A stretch of 64,000 nt of DNA from an uncultured Nesterenkonia sp. GTDB lineage: Bacteria; Actinomycetota; Actinomycetes; Actinomycetales; Micrococcaceae. Under the pieces are notes generated by a model. It worked only from the letters and a program-made list of their open reading frames with translations, did not search any database and had not been told where the DNA came from. The stretch covers positions 62,001 to 126,000 of the forward strand of contig CAMIAK010000007.1 in the NCBI GenBank assembly GCA_946222885.1, written 5' to 3'. The position numbers were made by a program, and so were the translations under genes. Position 1 is the first letter of the stretch, and the number at the start of each line of letters is the position of its first letter. Shown here piece after piece: positions 32,901 to 40,323 of the stretch.

Positions 32901-33586
32901 CGCTGGGGGAGGACGCCCTGGAGCGGCTCAAGGCCGTGGCTGCGAACAACGAGCTCGGCGCCGGCCTGCAGCTGGCCCAGAAGGACCTGGAGATCCGTGG
33001 TGCGGGCAACCTGCTGGGCGGGGAGCAGTCCGGGCACATCGCCGGCGTCGGCTTCGACCTCTACCTGCGCCTGGTGGGGGAGGCGGTGGCCGACTACCGC
33101 GGCGACGCCGAGGAGACCGTCACCGAGGTCAAGATCGAGCTGCCCATCAACGCTCACCTCCCGCATGACTACGTCCCGGGTGAGCGTCTGCGCCTGGAGG
33201 GCTACCGCAAGCTCGCCGCGGCCGACACCGGGGAGAAGGTCGACGAGGTCGTCACCGAGTGGAAGGATCGCTACGGCGAGCTGCCCGAGGCGGTGGAGAA
33301 CCTGGTGGAGGTCGCCCGGCTGCGCAACCGGGCGCGCGGCGTCGGGATCCATGACATCGGCACCCAGGGGAAGTTCATCCGCTTCGCCCCGGTGGAGGAG
33401 CTGCCGGAGTCGCGCCAGATGCGTCTGGAGCGGATGTACCCCGGATCCCAGCACAAGCAGTCCATGAAACAGATCCTCGTCCCCAAGCCGCAGACTGCGC
33501 GCATCGGGGGAGAGGACCTCACTGACGCCGCCCTGCTGGAGTGGCTGAAGCAGCTCTTCGACGCGATCTTCGCCCCAGCTGCCTAG
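29963..33586 (+). CDS. mfd: Transcription-repair coupling factor
   Basis: Mfd, 1207 residues, the DNA translocase that removes RNA polymerase stalled at lesions and recruits UvrA. The order seen is: an N-terminal UvrB-like module with VGHFPSWETLPHERLSPRSD, the RNA polymerase-interaction domain from about 510 (LKKGDYVVHEQHGIGQFVEL), and a RecG-like motor with Walker A GDVGFGKTEIA at about 687 and the DEEQRFGVEHKEQ box at about 785, then the TRG segment and C-terminal TRCF domain. ATG 29963 has a weak GAGG upstream. It completes the prs-rplY-pth-mfd housekeeping series and ends before two hairpins. Confidence 0.98.
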   Translation: MALSGLRTALAANSSYSRLAAAASHPAGERTEELQIAATTGLRPAVVAEIAEKLRRTSEHGVVLAITATDREADDLATSLECYAPEARVGHFPSWETLPHERLSPRSDTVGRRLGVLRQLAHPEEAGGLDVVVAPVRAVVQPIVAGLGDLAPVRLAVGEDCDFDEVVQSLADAAYARVDMVTRRGEFAVRGGILDVFPPTEPHPLRVEFFGDEVEQMRHFSVADQRSISSEEDGDSHPTVLDAAPCRELLITEAVRARAKELLPQMPHAQDLLAKIADGIAAEGMESLAPVLVEKMVPFVQELPEGSLTVVIEPERTRGRAHDLEITNEEFLAAAWSATPDGGAAPLDVSAAEREGIAAGAFASLAETREASLQHGAGWWSITSLGLDEELEQDADIVSVESREPIGYRGSVEQVMEFLEGRAKDSWSVVVTTAGGGSAQRVHELLQEHGVPDQLVETLDAEPAPGRITITTANLSQGFAVDSLKLALLTESEMLGRSIRQDGSRGKKVPARRRRNAVDPLALKKGDYVVHEQHGIGQFVELIQRKVGSPQAVKAGTAGVREYLVLEYAASKRNGPKDRLMVPTDQLDQVSQYVGGDAPSLSKMGGSDWAQTKKKAKKAVKEIAGELIRLYAARMASRGHAYAEDTPWQSELEDAFPYVETPDQLTTMDEVKRDMEREIPMDRLVSGDVGFGKTEIAIRAAFKAVQDGKQVAVLCPTTLLVSQHLETFTERYAGFPVTVRALSRFQTAKESREVTEGLKDGSIDIVIGTHRLLSKEVQFKDLGLVVVDEEQRFGVEHKEQLKKMRTNVDVLAMSATPIPRTLEMSMAGIRETSTLATPPEERHPVLTYVGPYTDKQVSAAIRRELMREGQVFFVHNRVSSIDRMAATIRELVPEARVEVAHGQMGEARLEQIVQDFWEKRFDVLVSTTIIETGLDISNANTLIVDRASTYGLSQLHQLRGRVGRSRERAYAYFLYPSEKPLGEDALERLKAVAANNELGAGLQLAQKDLEIRGAGNLLGGEQSGHIAGVGFDLYLRLVGEAVADYRGDAEETVTEVKIELPINAHLPHDYVPGERLRLEGYRKLAAADTGEKVDEVVTEWKDRYGELPEAVENLVEVARLRNRARGVGIHDIGTQGKFIRFAPVEELPESRQMRLERMYPGSQHKQSMKQILVPKPQTARIGGEDLTDAALLEWLKQLFDAIFAPAA

Positions 33587-33656
33587 GATTCGAGCGGGGT
33601 TTCAGCCCTTATGGACGCCGAAATCGGCTCAAAAGGGCTGAAACCCCGCTCGAATC
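33587..33656. terminator. 24-bp perfect inverted repeat after mfd
   Basis: The arm 33587-33610 (GATTCGAGCGGGGTTTCAGC...) is perfectly complementary to 33633-33656. The 22-base loop itself contains GCCGA-AA-TCGGC, so a nested hairpin forms at the tip. It starts at the mfd stop and can end transcription from either side. Its length and symmetry are more than a simple terminator needs, so it may be a dispersed palindromic repeat. Confidence 0.75.
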
Positions 33657-33667
33657 GTCAGGGAGTG

Positions 33668-33714
33668 GGCATAGAGAAGGGGCTCTCCGTAGAAGAGGGC
33701 CCCTTCGCTATGCC
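33668..33714. terminator. Second hairpin between mfd and the small membrane gene
   Basis: GGCATAG (33668-33674) with CTATGCC (33708-33714), continuing inward as AAGGGGC with GCCCCTT after one mismatch, forms a long stem. It lies eight bases past the stop of the minus-strand gene at 33722 and serves the convergent pair together with the 24-bp repeat. Confidence 0.65.
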
Positions 33715-33721
33715 GGCAGGG

Positions 33722-34051
33722 TCAGTGCTGGGCAGTGGCCTTGCGCTCGTGGACCGGGGCGTGGGACTCGGCGGCCCGGGACTCCATGGCGTCCAGGGGC
33801 TCGCCGTGCTCGCCGTGGAGGCGCTCCTGCTCCAGGCTGTCCGAACGGCCGATCAGCTCCTTGGCGACGATGAAGGCGCCGGCGTAGAGGCCCAGGAAGA
33901 TCAGGCCGGGGATCCAGACCTGGTCCAGATCCCAGAAGTTCAGGGCGATGACCGAGCCCAGCAGCATGCCGAACACGAGGAGGAAGACGAGGAAGTTCTG
34001 CAGGAAGCGGCCCTGGCCCGAGTAGGCGATGACCTTGCCGTTGCTGATCAT
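33722..34051 (-). CDS. Small two-helix membrane protein, unknown function
   Basis: Protein of 109 residues with two hydrophobic segments, FLVFLLVFGMLLGSVIAL (about 20-37) and VWIPGLIFLGLYAGAFIVA (about 45-63), and a charged C-terminal tail rich in Glu, His and Ala. ATG 34051 follows AGGGG by about ten bases. It lies 15 bases downstream of deoC on the same strand and could be cotranscribed with it. I do not recognise the family. Confidence 0.65.
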   Translation of the reverse strand: MISNGKVIAYSGQGRFLQNFLVFLLVFGMLLGSVIALNFWDLDQVWIPGLIFLGLYAGAFIVAKELIGRSDSLEQERLHGEHGEPLDAMESRAAESHAPVHERKATAQH

Positions 34052-34066
34052 GCTGATGATCCCCTT

Positions 34067-34786
34067 TTAGTACGAAGAGTCGGTGCCGGCCGCAGGACCG
34101 GTCTGAGAACTGTTGTCCTCCACGATACCAAGTGAGGAGCTTGCGCCGAGGCGTGTTGCCCCCGCCTCCACCATGGCCGCGGCGTCGGCGTAGGTCCGCA
34201 CCCCGCCGGAGGCCTTGATGCCCAGGCGTCCGCCCACCAGGCGATGCATCAGCGCGATGTCCTCCACCGTCGCGCCCCCGCCGGCGAATCCTGTGGAGGT
34301 CTTCACGAAGTCGGCGCCCGCCTCCTCCGCGGCCCGGCAGACCAGCTCCTTGGCCTCCTCGGTCAGCAGCGCGGTCTCCAGGATCACCTTCAGGATCGCA
34401 CCGCGGTCATGCGCGACGTCGGCGATGGCGGTGATCTGGGCGGTCACCTCGTCCTGCCTGCCCGCATTGGCCAGCGCGATGTCCACCACCATGTCGATCT
34501 CCTGAGCACCGGTCTCCGCGGCCTCGGCGGTCTCGGCCACCTTGGACATGGTGGTGGTCGCGCCCAGCGGGAAGCCCACCACGGTGCAGGTCTTCACCTC
34601 CGAGCCCTCCAGCAGGTGTACCACCAGCGGGACCCAGCGCGGGTTCACACAGACGGAGGCGAAGCCGTGCTCGCGGGCCTCCGCGGCGACCTTCCGGATG
34701 GAGGCCTCGTCCGCGTCGGGCTTGAGCAGCGTGTGGTCGATCAGCGGCGCCATCCCGGCGGGGGAGGGGATCCGTGGGCTGTTCAT
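34067..34786 (-). CDS. deoC: Deoxyribose-phosphate aldolase
   Basis: Class I aldolase of 239 residues that splits 2-deoxyribose 5-phosphate to glyceraldehyde 3-phosphate and acetaldehyde. It has LIDHTLLKPDA at the start, the Schiff-base lysine in DFVKTSTGF and the second conserved lysine in GIKASGGVRT. ATG 34786 has GGAG nearby. In the same neighbourhood lie purine nucleoside phosphorylase and a phosphohexomutase, so the group serves nucleoside salvage. Two hairpins separate it from the mutase gene upstream. Confidence 0.95.
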   Translation of the reverse strand: MNSPRIPSPAGMAPLIDHTLLKPDADEASIRKVAAEAREHGFASVCVNPRWVPLVVHLLEGSEVKTCTVVGFPLGATTTMSKVAETAEAAETGAQEIDMVVDIALANAGRQDEVTAQITAIADVAHDRGAILKVILETALLTEEAKELVCRAAEEAGADFVKTSTGFAGGGATVEDIALMHRLVGGRLGIKASGGVRTYADAAAMVEAGATRLGASSSLGIVEDNSSQTGPAAGTDSSY

Positions 34787-34815
34787 GGTGAGGTCTCCTT
34801 CAGGGGCCAGAGGAA

Positions 34816-34835
34816 CAGGCCGATGGGGAGGCCTG
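34816..34835. other. Hairpin CAGGCC-N8-GGCCTG before deoC
   Basis: A perfect 6-bp stem with the loop GATGGGGA, about 30 bases upstream of the deoC start. It may belong to the deoC leader or help terminate the mutase transcript. Function inferred from position only. Confidence 0.35.
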
Positions 34836-34848
34836 CTTCAGGTGTGAT

Positions 34849-34866
34849 GGTCGCGGAAACGCGACC
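34849..34866 (-). terminator. GGTCGCG/CGCGACC stem with a four-base loop
   Basis: A perfect 7-bp stem closing a four-base loop that reads GAAA on the plus strand and TTTC on the minus-strand transcript, 40 bases after the stop of the phosphohexomutase gene. It is the probable terminator or processing signal between that gene and deoC. Confidence 0.5.
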
Positions 34867-34905
34867 GAGAGGCGAGCGGGACCTGTGCCCGCCGCCGGAA
34901 CCGGC

Positions 34906-36783
34906 TCAGCTCAGCAGAGTGGTCATGCCGCCGCGCAGCTCCTCCAGGCGGGCAGCCGCGCGCTCCCGGGCTTCTACGATCGCCTCACGCCCGGCGTCGT
35001 CGCCGGCTGTGCTGTCTACGCATTCCAGGTAGCACTTGACCTTGGGCTCGGTGCCGGAGGGGCGCACGATCACGCGATCGCCGGCCTCGGTGAGATAGAT
35101 CAGCGCATCGGTCTTCGTCGCCTCGTCCAGCTCAGTGCCGGGCAACGGGTCCTTCGTCAGGTCCAGGGCCTCGGTCACCGGGGATCCTGCGATCTCCGAG
35201 GGCGGCTGCTGCCGCAGCTTCGCGGTCACGTCGCCCAGCTCGCTGAGGTCGTTGACCCGGATGGTCACCTGCCCGGTGAGGAAGACCCCGGCCTCGGCGG
35301 CGATCTCGTCCAGAGCCTCGATCGCATCGGTGCCGCGGGCCTTCAGCTCGGCGGCCAGCTCGGCGAAGATCAGTGCTGCGGAGACACCGTCCTTGTCCTT
35401 GACGTTGACCGGGTCCACGTTGAAGCCGATGGCCTCCTCGTAGCCGAAGCTCATGTTCTCCACACGGGCCAGCCATTTGAAGCCGGTCAGGGTGGCCGCA
35501 TGCCCCACGCCGCGGACCTCGCAGAGACGCTCCAGCAGGCGGGAGGAGACGATGGAGTTGGCCAGCACGGGGGCCTGCGCCGCGGCCTCCCCGGTGTTCT
35601 TGGGCGTGGAGGAGTCCAGCACCTGCGGGCGCAGCGGGCCGCGGTCCAGGATGTGCCGTCCCAGCAGGGCGCCGATCTCGTCTCCTGAGAGTTGGCGCCA
35701 CTGCTGCTGGTGGGGGTCGAACACGGAGGCCGAGAGCCGGTCGGCGTCGGGGTCGTTGGCGAGCACCAGGTCGGCGTCGTGCTCCGCGGCGGTCTGCAGG
35801 CCGAGGTCCAGGGCCCCGGGCTCCTCCGGGTTGGGGAAGTCCGCGGTGGGGAAGGCCGGATCCGGCTCGAACTGCTCGGCCACAGGGATGACCCTCTCGA
35901 AGCCGGCGGCCTTCAGCAGGCTGGTGACCATCTCCCCGCCGACGCCGTGCATGGCGGTGTAGACCACGGTCAGGTCCCGGTGCGGGAACCGTTCAGGATC
36001 CAGCAGCTCCAGCGCCTCGGACTCATAGGCGGCACGGTCCTCATCGCCGATCAGGCGCACCCCCTGGGGGACCGGGACCCCGGCCTCCGGGACGACGGCG
36101 GGGGCGGCCGCCTCCTCGGCGAAGTCCTGCTCCACGATGTGCGCAATGGTCGCGGCGATCTCCTGGTCCACCGGGGCGACGATCTGGGCCCCGGCGCCGC
36201 GGCCGTGCGGCTCCAGGAACCGGGAGAGCTCCCCACCCAGGTACACCTTGTAGCCGTTGTCCCGCGGCGGATTGTGGCTGGCGGTCACCATCACGCCGAC
36301 CTCGGCGTCCTTGACCAGCACCTGGCGGGCCAGCAGGGGAGTGGGTCCGGGGCGCTCGAAGAGGTGGACCTCCCAGCCGGCGTCGGCGAAGATCTGGGCC
36401 GTCTCGGAGGCGAACTCGTCGGACTGGTACCGGGCGTCGAAGCCGATCACGATCCGGTGAGCGGCCTGGGACTGCACGTCCTGCGGATTGTCCACGGCTG
36501 CGTGGGCCTCGCGCAGCTTCTCCGTGGCGTACTTCAGCAGCCCGGCGGCCGTCTGCCGGATCACCAGCCGGTTCATCCGCAGGGGGCCGGCGCCGAGCTC
36601 GGCGCGGAGCCCGGCGGTGCCGAAGGCCAGGCGCCCGGCGAAGAGGCGCTGCAGCTCCTGCTCCGCGTCCGTCCCGGAGCCCTCGGCCCGGGCCAGCAGC
36701 TCCTCCAGGGTGCTGCGGGTGTTCGGGTCCGGGTCCAGCTGGATCCAGCGGCGGACGGTCTTCAGCAGGTCGGCGTCGGGCAA
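34906..36783 (-). CDS. Phosphohexomutase (phosphoglucomutase/phosphopentomutase-like)
   Basis: Alpha-D-phosphohexomutase of 625 residues, longer than the usual 450-560 but typical of the PGM2-like branch. The catalytic phosphoserine loop is VTASHNPPRDNGYK, the metal-binding loop ANDPDADRL, the sugar loop GYEEAIGF and the phosphate-binding loop RPSGTEPKVK. The start is a TTG at 36783 with GAGGAG six bases upstream; there is no alternative start nearby that keeps the N-terminal WIQLDPDPNTRSTLEELL segment. Next to purine nucleoside phosphorylase and deoC it may interconvert ribose 1- and 5-phosphate, as PGM2-type enzymes can; glucose phosphate is the other option. Confidence 0.9.
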   Translation of the reverse strand: MPDADLLKTVRRWIQLDPDPNTRSTLEELLARAEGSGTDAEQELQRLFAGRLAFGTAGLRAELGAGPLRMNRLVIRQTAAGLLKYATEKLREAHAAVDNPQDVQSQAAHRIVIGFDARYQSDEFASETAQIFADAGWEVHLFERPGPTPLLARQVLVKDAEVGVMVTASHNPPRDNGYKVYLGGELSRFLEPHGRGAGAQIVAPVDQEIAATIAHIVEQDFAEEAAAPAVVPEAGVPVPQGVRLIGDEDRAAYESEALELLDPERFPHRDLTVVYTAMHGVGGEMVTSLLKAAGFERVIPVAEQFEPDPAFPTADFPNPEEPGALDLGLQTAAEHDADLVLANDPDADRLSASVFDPHQQQWRQLSGDEIGALLGRHILDRGPLRPQVLDSSTPKNTGEAAAQAPVLANSIVSSRLLERLCEVRGVGHAATLTGFKWLARVENMSFGYEEAIGFNVDPVNVKDKDGVSAALIFAELAAELKARGTDAIEALDEIAAEAGVFLTGQVTIRVNDLSELGDVTAKLRQQPPSEIAGSPVTEALDLTKDPLPGTELDEATKTDALIYLTEAGDRVIVRPSGTEPKVKCYLECVDSTAGDDAGREAIVEARERAAARLEELRGGMTTLLS

Positions 36784-36808
36784 CTCTGTCTCCTCGGAGC
36801 GTGGGGCT

Positions 36809-37744
36809 TCAGGACGTCAGGGATTCGGTGATGATCTCAGCCAGCAGGGCGGAGATCCGCGGGGCGGCCTCGCGGCCGGCGTCGATGACCTCCTGGTGGC
36901 TCAGCGCCTCCCCGGTGGTCCCGGCGGCGGCGTTGGTGACCAGGGAGATCCCGAAGACCTCCATGCCCGCGGCCCGGGCGGCGATGGCCTCCAGGGCGGT
37001 GGACATGCCCACCAGGTCCGCGCCGATGGTGCGCAGATAGGCGATCTCGGCAGGGGTCTCGTAGTGCGGGCCGGGAAGCTGGGCGTAGACGCCTTCGGGC
37101 AGCCGCGGGTCGAGGCCCCGGGCGATCTCCCGGATCCGCGGCGAGTACAGGTCGGTCATGTCCACGAAGTGCGCGCCGCGCAGCGAGGAGGTCCCGGTCA
37201 GGTTCAGGTGGTCGCTGATCAGCACCGGAGTGCCGGGCGCCCACTCCGGGTTCAGCCCGCCGCAGCCGTTGGTCAGCACCATGGTCGTCGCCCCCGCGGC
37301 GGCAGCGGTGCGCACCCCGTGGGCGACGGCGTCCACGCCGCGTCCCTCGTAGTAGTGCGTCCGGGCCCCGACCACCAGCACATGGTGTCCGGAGGCGGTG
37401 CGGATGGCGGTCAGCCGGCCTGAGTGGCCGGCCACCCCGGAGACGTGGAAGCCGGGAACCTCTTCGGCGTCCACGGCGGCGACCACCTCGCCCAGCCGGC
37501 CTGCGGCCTCTCCCCAGCCGGAGCCGAGGGTGCAGGCCAAGTCGAAGCGCTCGACTCCGGCGCGCCGGAGCAGCACCTTCGCCGCCTCCTCAGCCAGCGC
37601 ATTGGCCGGCGCGGTGGGGTCGTTGGTGGGAGTGAGGTCCGCCTCGGGGACCACGTGCTGGGAGAGCTCCCCGGTGACCTGCTCGGCCACGCTGCCGGTG
37701 TACTCCATGCTGTTGGGATCCTGCTGCGGCTCCATCTGGGTCAT
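36809..37744 (-). CDS. punA: Purine-nucleoside phosphorylase
   Basis: Trimeric-type PNP of 311 residues that splits purine nucleosides with phosphate. It has TLGSGWGEAA (phosphate), VPGFHVSGVAGHSG, RTHYYEG, TNGCGGLNP, LPGPHYETPAEI (base pocket), GMSTALEAIAAR and VTNAAAG with the base-binding Asn. The N terminus is about 40 residues longer than usual and acidic. ATG 37744 stands six bases after TAGATT, a -10 that overlaps the TAG stop of lpdA, so a leaderless start is likely. Upstream of the phosphohexomutase by 25 bases. Confidence 0.95.
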   Translation of the reverse strand: MTQMEPQQDPNSMEYTGSVAEQVTGELSQHVVPEADLTPTNDPTAPANALAEEAAKVLLRRAGVERFDLACTLGSGWGEAAGRLGEVVAAVDAEEVPGFHVSGVAGHSGRLTAIRTASGHHVLVVGARTHYYEGRGVDAVAHGVRTAAAAGATTMVLTNGCGGLNPEWAPGTPVLISDHLNLTGTSSLRGAHFVDMTDLYSPRIREIARGLDPRLPEGVYAQLPGPHYETPAEIAYLRTIGADLVGMSTALEAIAARAAGMEVFGISLVTNAAAGTTGEALSHQEVIDAGREAAPRISALLAEIITESLTS

Positions 37745-37750
37745 GCGTCC

Positions 37751-37756
37751 AATCTA
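37751..37756 (-). promoter_or_regulatory. -10 of PNP overlapping the lpdA stop codon
   Basis: Read on the minus strand, TAGATT begins with the TAG that stops lpdA and ends six bases before the PNP ATG. It would drive a leaderless PNP transcript from inside the end of the upstream gene. The same overlap occurs before ispH. Confidence 0.45.
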
Positions 37757-39208
37757 CTCGCTGGGCTCTGCCACGTGCAGGTGCAGGCGGCGTGCGGCCT
37801 CGGAGAAGGACCCGGTCAGCGAGGGGTAGACGGTGAAGGTGGAGGCCACATCGTCCACATGCAGCTTCTGGGTCACGGCCAGCGCCAGCGGGAAGATCAG
37901 CTCGGAGGCGCGCGGGGCGACGACGACGGCGCCGATCACCGTGCCCGACCCCTTGCGGGAGAAGATCTTCACGAAGCCCTCGCGGATGTTCATCATCTTG
38001 GCCCGCGGGTTGGTGGCCAGGTCCAGCTTGACCACATCGGCCTGGTACTTCCCGGAGTCGGCCTGCTCCTGGGTCACCCCGACGGTGGCGATCTCTGGGG
38101 AGGTGAAGACGTTGGAGGCCACGTGGTGCAGCTTCAGCGGCTTCACGCCCTCGCCCTGCATATGGGCCACGGCGATGCGCCCCTGCATGGCGGCCACCGA
38201 GGCGAGCGGCATCATGCCGGTGCAGTCGCCGGCGGCGTAGATGTTGTTGGCGGTGGTGCGGGAGACGGTGTCCACCAGGATGTGGCCGGAGTCGGTGGTC
38301 TCCACGCCGCACTCCTGAAGGCCGATGCCCCCGGTGTTGGGGATCCCGCCCACGGCCATCAGGCAGTGGGAGCCGTCGAGGACCTCACCGCTGGAGAGGG
38401 TGACCCGCACCCCGTCCTCGGTGCGCTCCACGGCCTCGGCACGGTTCTTCTTGGCGACCTTCACGCCCACCCGGGCGAAGGAGTTCTCCAGGACCCGGGC
38501 GGCGTCGGAGTCCTCGCCCGGCAGCACCTGTTCGCGGGAGGAGACCAGGGTGACCTCGGCGCCCAGCCGGCGGTAGGCGGAGGCGAACTCGGCACCGGTG
38601 ACCCCGGAGCCGACCACGATCATGTGCTCGGGGACCTCGGTGAGGTTGTAGGCGTGGGTCCAGTTGAGGATGCGCTCGCCGTCGGGCTGGGCGGAGGGCA
38701 GCTCGCGGGGGTGTGCGCCGGTGGCCACGATGACGGCGTCGGCCTCGATCAGCTCAGTCTGCCCGGCGGCGTCGGTGACCTCGATGCTGTGCGGGGGGAC
38801 CAGCTTCCCGCGGCCCTTGATCACGGTGATCCCGGCGGCCTCCAGGGTGCTGTGGATGTCAGCGGACTGGTCATGGGCCAGCTTGAGGAGACGTTCGTTG
38901 ACCTTGGAGAAGTCGGCCCAGGCCTCGGTCTCATAGTTGTCCTCGGCGCTGTGGCCGAAGCGGACGCCGAAGGCGGTGGAGGCGTTGACCCGCCGCATGG
39001 CGTCGGCGGTGGCGATCAGGGTCTTGGAGGGGACGACGTCGGTCAGCACCGCGGATCCGCCGAGGCCCTTCTCCTCGACGATGGTGACGTGGGCACCGGC
39101 GTCGGCGGCGACCATGGCGGCCTCGTAGCCGCCGGGACCACCTCCGAGGATCGCGATGCGGTCAGGGGCGAAGCGCTTGCTCAGTTTGTCCGTAGTCACA
39201 TCCGCCAT
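37754..39208 (-). CDS. lpdA: NAD(P)H-quinone reductase of the LpdA type
   Basis: Flavoprotein disulfide reductase fold of 484 residues: FAD motif AILGGGPGGYEAA, NAD(P) motif IVVGSGVTGAEFA, second FAD motif YAAGDCTGMMPLASVAAM and a C-terminal dimerisation domain. The redox CxxxxC of lipoamide dehydrogenases is absent: residues 50-62 read GGSAVLTDVVPSK where GG-T-C-x4-C-x-PSK is normal, so both cysteines are replaced (Ala53, Val58). Mycobacterial LpdA (Rv3303c), known as a quinone reductase, has also lost part of this motif. Hence a two-electron quinone reductase is more likely than a dihydrolipoamide dehydrogenase. PNP follows 9 bases downstream. Confidence 0.85.
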   Translation of the reverse strand: MADVTTDKLSKRFAPDRIAILGGGPGGYEAAMVAADAGAHVTIVEEKGLGGSAVLTDVVPSKTLIATADAMRRVNASTAFGVRFGHSAEDNYETEAWADFSKVNERLLKLAHDQSADIHSTLEAAGITVIKGRGKLVPPHSIEVTDAAGQTELIEADAVIVATGAHPRELPSAQPDGERILNWTHAYNLTEVPEHMIVVGSGVTGAEFASAYRRLGAEVTLVSSREQVLPGEDSDAARVLENSFARVGVKVAKKNRAEAVERTEDGVRVTLSSGEVLDGSHCLMAVGGIPNTGGIGLQECGVETTDSGHILVDTVSRTTANNIYAAGDCTGMMPLASVAAMQGRIAVAHMQGEGVKPLKLHHVASNVFTSPEIATVGVTQEQADSGKYQADVVKLDLATNPRAKMMNIREGFVKIFSRKGSGTVIGAVVVAPRASELIFPLALAVTQKLHVDDVASTFTVYPSLTGSFSEAARRLHLHVAEPSE

Positions 39209-39294
39209 CCTATCGGCTAGGCTTGATCCCTGATGATCAGTGAAGCCCCCGGCGGATCGGCCGCGGGCGCTGAAGAAGGGCAGGTGGAATCGCG

Positions 39295-40296
39295 GTGACG
39301 CTGGGCCTTGATCGCACGGAAGCGGCGATCATCAACGCGATCCCCAGCCTGCCCATCCACTCTTCGGCGCTCCTGGCCCTGATCGCCGGGCTCTTCCTGG
39401 CGGCGCTGGTCATACGAGCCCAGAGGGTGTCGGCGCAGCCGCCGGCTCCGCAGAAGACACAGGGTCTCCCGGCCCGCCGTGCCCGGGCTGCGCGCAGGCG
39501 CGTGCAGAACCGGCGACGGCAGGTGGCCGAGAGACGGGAACGAAGGGCGAATATGACCGTCACGACGAACGACACGTTCACCATCCACTGGGGGCGCACC
39601 CTGGTGGCGCTGGCCGGGGTGCTCGCACTGCTCACCGCCGCGGTGACCGGGGTCCTCGCCGCCGCGGGACCGCTGGCAGCGGCCGTGCCGCTGACCGCGC
39701 TGGGCGTGTTCGTGCTGTCCCTGGCAATGCTGCGGACGATGGCAGTCGTGCGCCGCCGCCGTCGCCGCCTGGAGCGCATCGACGCCGCCATGCACGAGGC
39801 TATGTACCCGCAGTCCGCAGCCGCCGGGCGGAGCTCCGCGGCATCCGGCGCGGCAGCGCCCTTCGACGCGCTCAGCTCCGACCTCCGCGGCGTGGGCGGG
39901 CCCAACTCGCTTCAGCAGGTGGACGAGGACGGGCTGCCGGTGGAGGTGGAACGCACCTTCTCCGAGACGTCGGACCACCAGGTGCTCAGCCAGCAGGAGC
40001 AGGACCGGCAGGTCACCGCCGCTGCGGCCCAGGCCGCCCAGCGTGCGGCACACTCCCAGGGCCGCTGGGAGCCCCGCGAGGTGCCCAGGCCCAAGTACCT
40101 GGAGGCGGAGAAGGCCGAGCGCGCACTGCCGGAGCCGCTCGCGGCCGAGGAGCCCAAGCGCCCCAGCACTGAGGTGAAGCTCAGCCCCGCCGTGCAGGCG
40201 GCACCCCCGCAGCAGACGGAGAAGAGCGCGGAGAAGGCTGCCGCGAAGGACCGGTCCATGGACCTGGACGAAGTGCTCAAGCGCCGCCGCGCCTGA
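39295..40296 (+). CDS. Membrane protein with charged C-terminal tail, unknown
   Basis: Protein of 333 residues with three hydrophobic segments: about 23-40 (ALLALIAGLFLAALVI), then after a strongly basic Arg-rich stretch a pair at about 103-145 (TLVALAGVLALLTAAVTGVL, AVPLTALGVFVLSLAML). The rest is a soluble, Ala/Gln/Glu-rich tail that ends MDLDEVLKRRRA. GTG 39295 is chosen because no ATG fits; a GAAGAAGGGCAGGTGG stretch lies upstream. It is divergent from lpdA and 27 bases before an APH-type kinase gene. I do not recognise the family. Confidence 0.65.
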   Translation: MTLGLDRTEAAIINAIPSLPIHSSALLALIAGLFLAALVIRAQRVSAQPPAPQKTQGLPARRARAARRRVQNRRRQVAERRERRANMTVTTNDTFTIHWGRTLVALAGVLALLTAAVTGVLAAAGPLAAAVPLTALGVFVLSLAMLRTMAVVRRRRRRLERIDAAMHEAMYPQSAAAGRSSAASGAAAPFDALSSDLRGVGGPNSLQQVDEDGLPVEVERTFSETSDHQVLSQQEQDRQVTAAAAQAAQRAAHSQGRWEPREVPRPKYLEAEKAERALPEPLAAEEPKRPSTEVKLSPAVQAAPPQQTEKSAEKAAAKDRSMDLDEVLKRRRA

Positions 40297-40323
40297 GCCG
40301 CTCATCAGGAGACACCACCGAGG

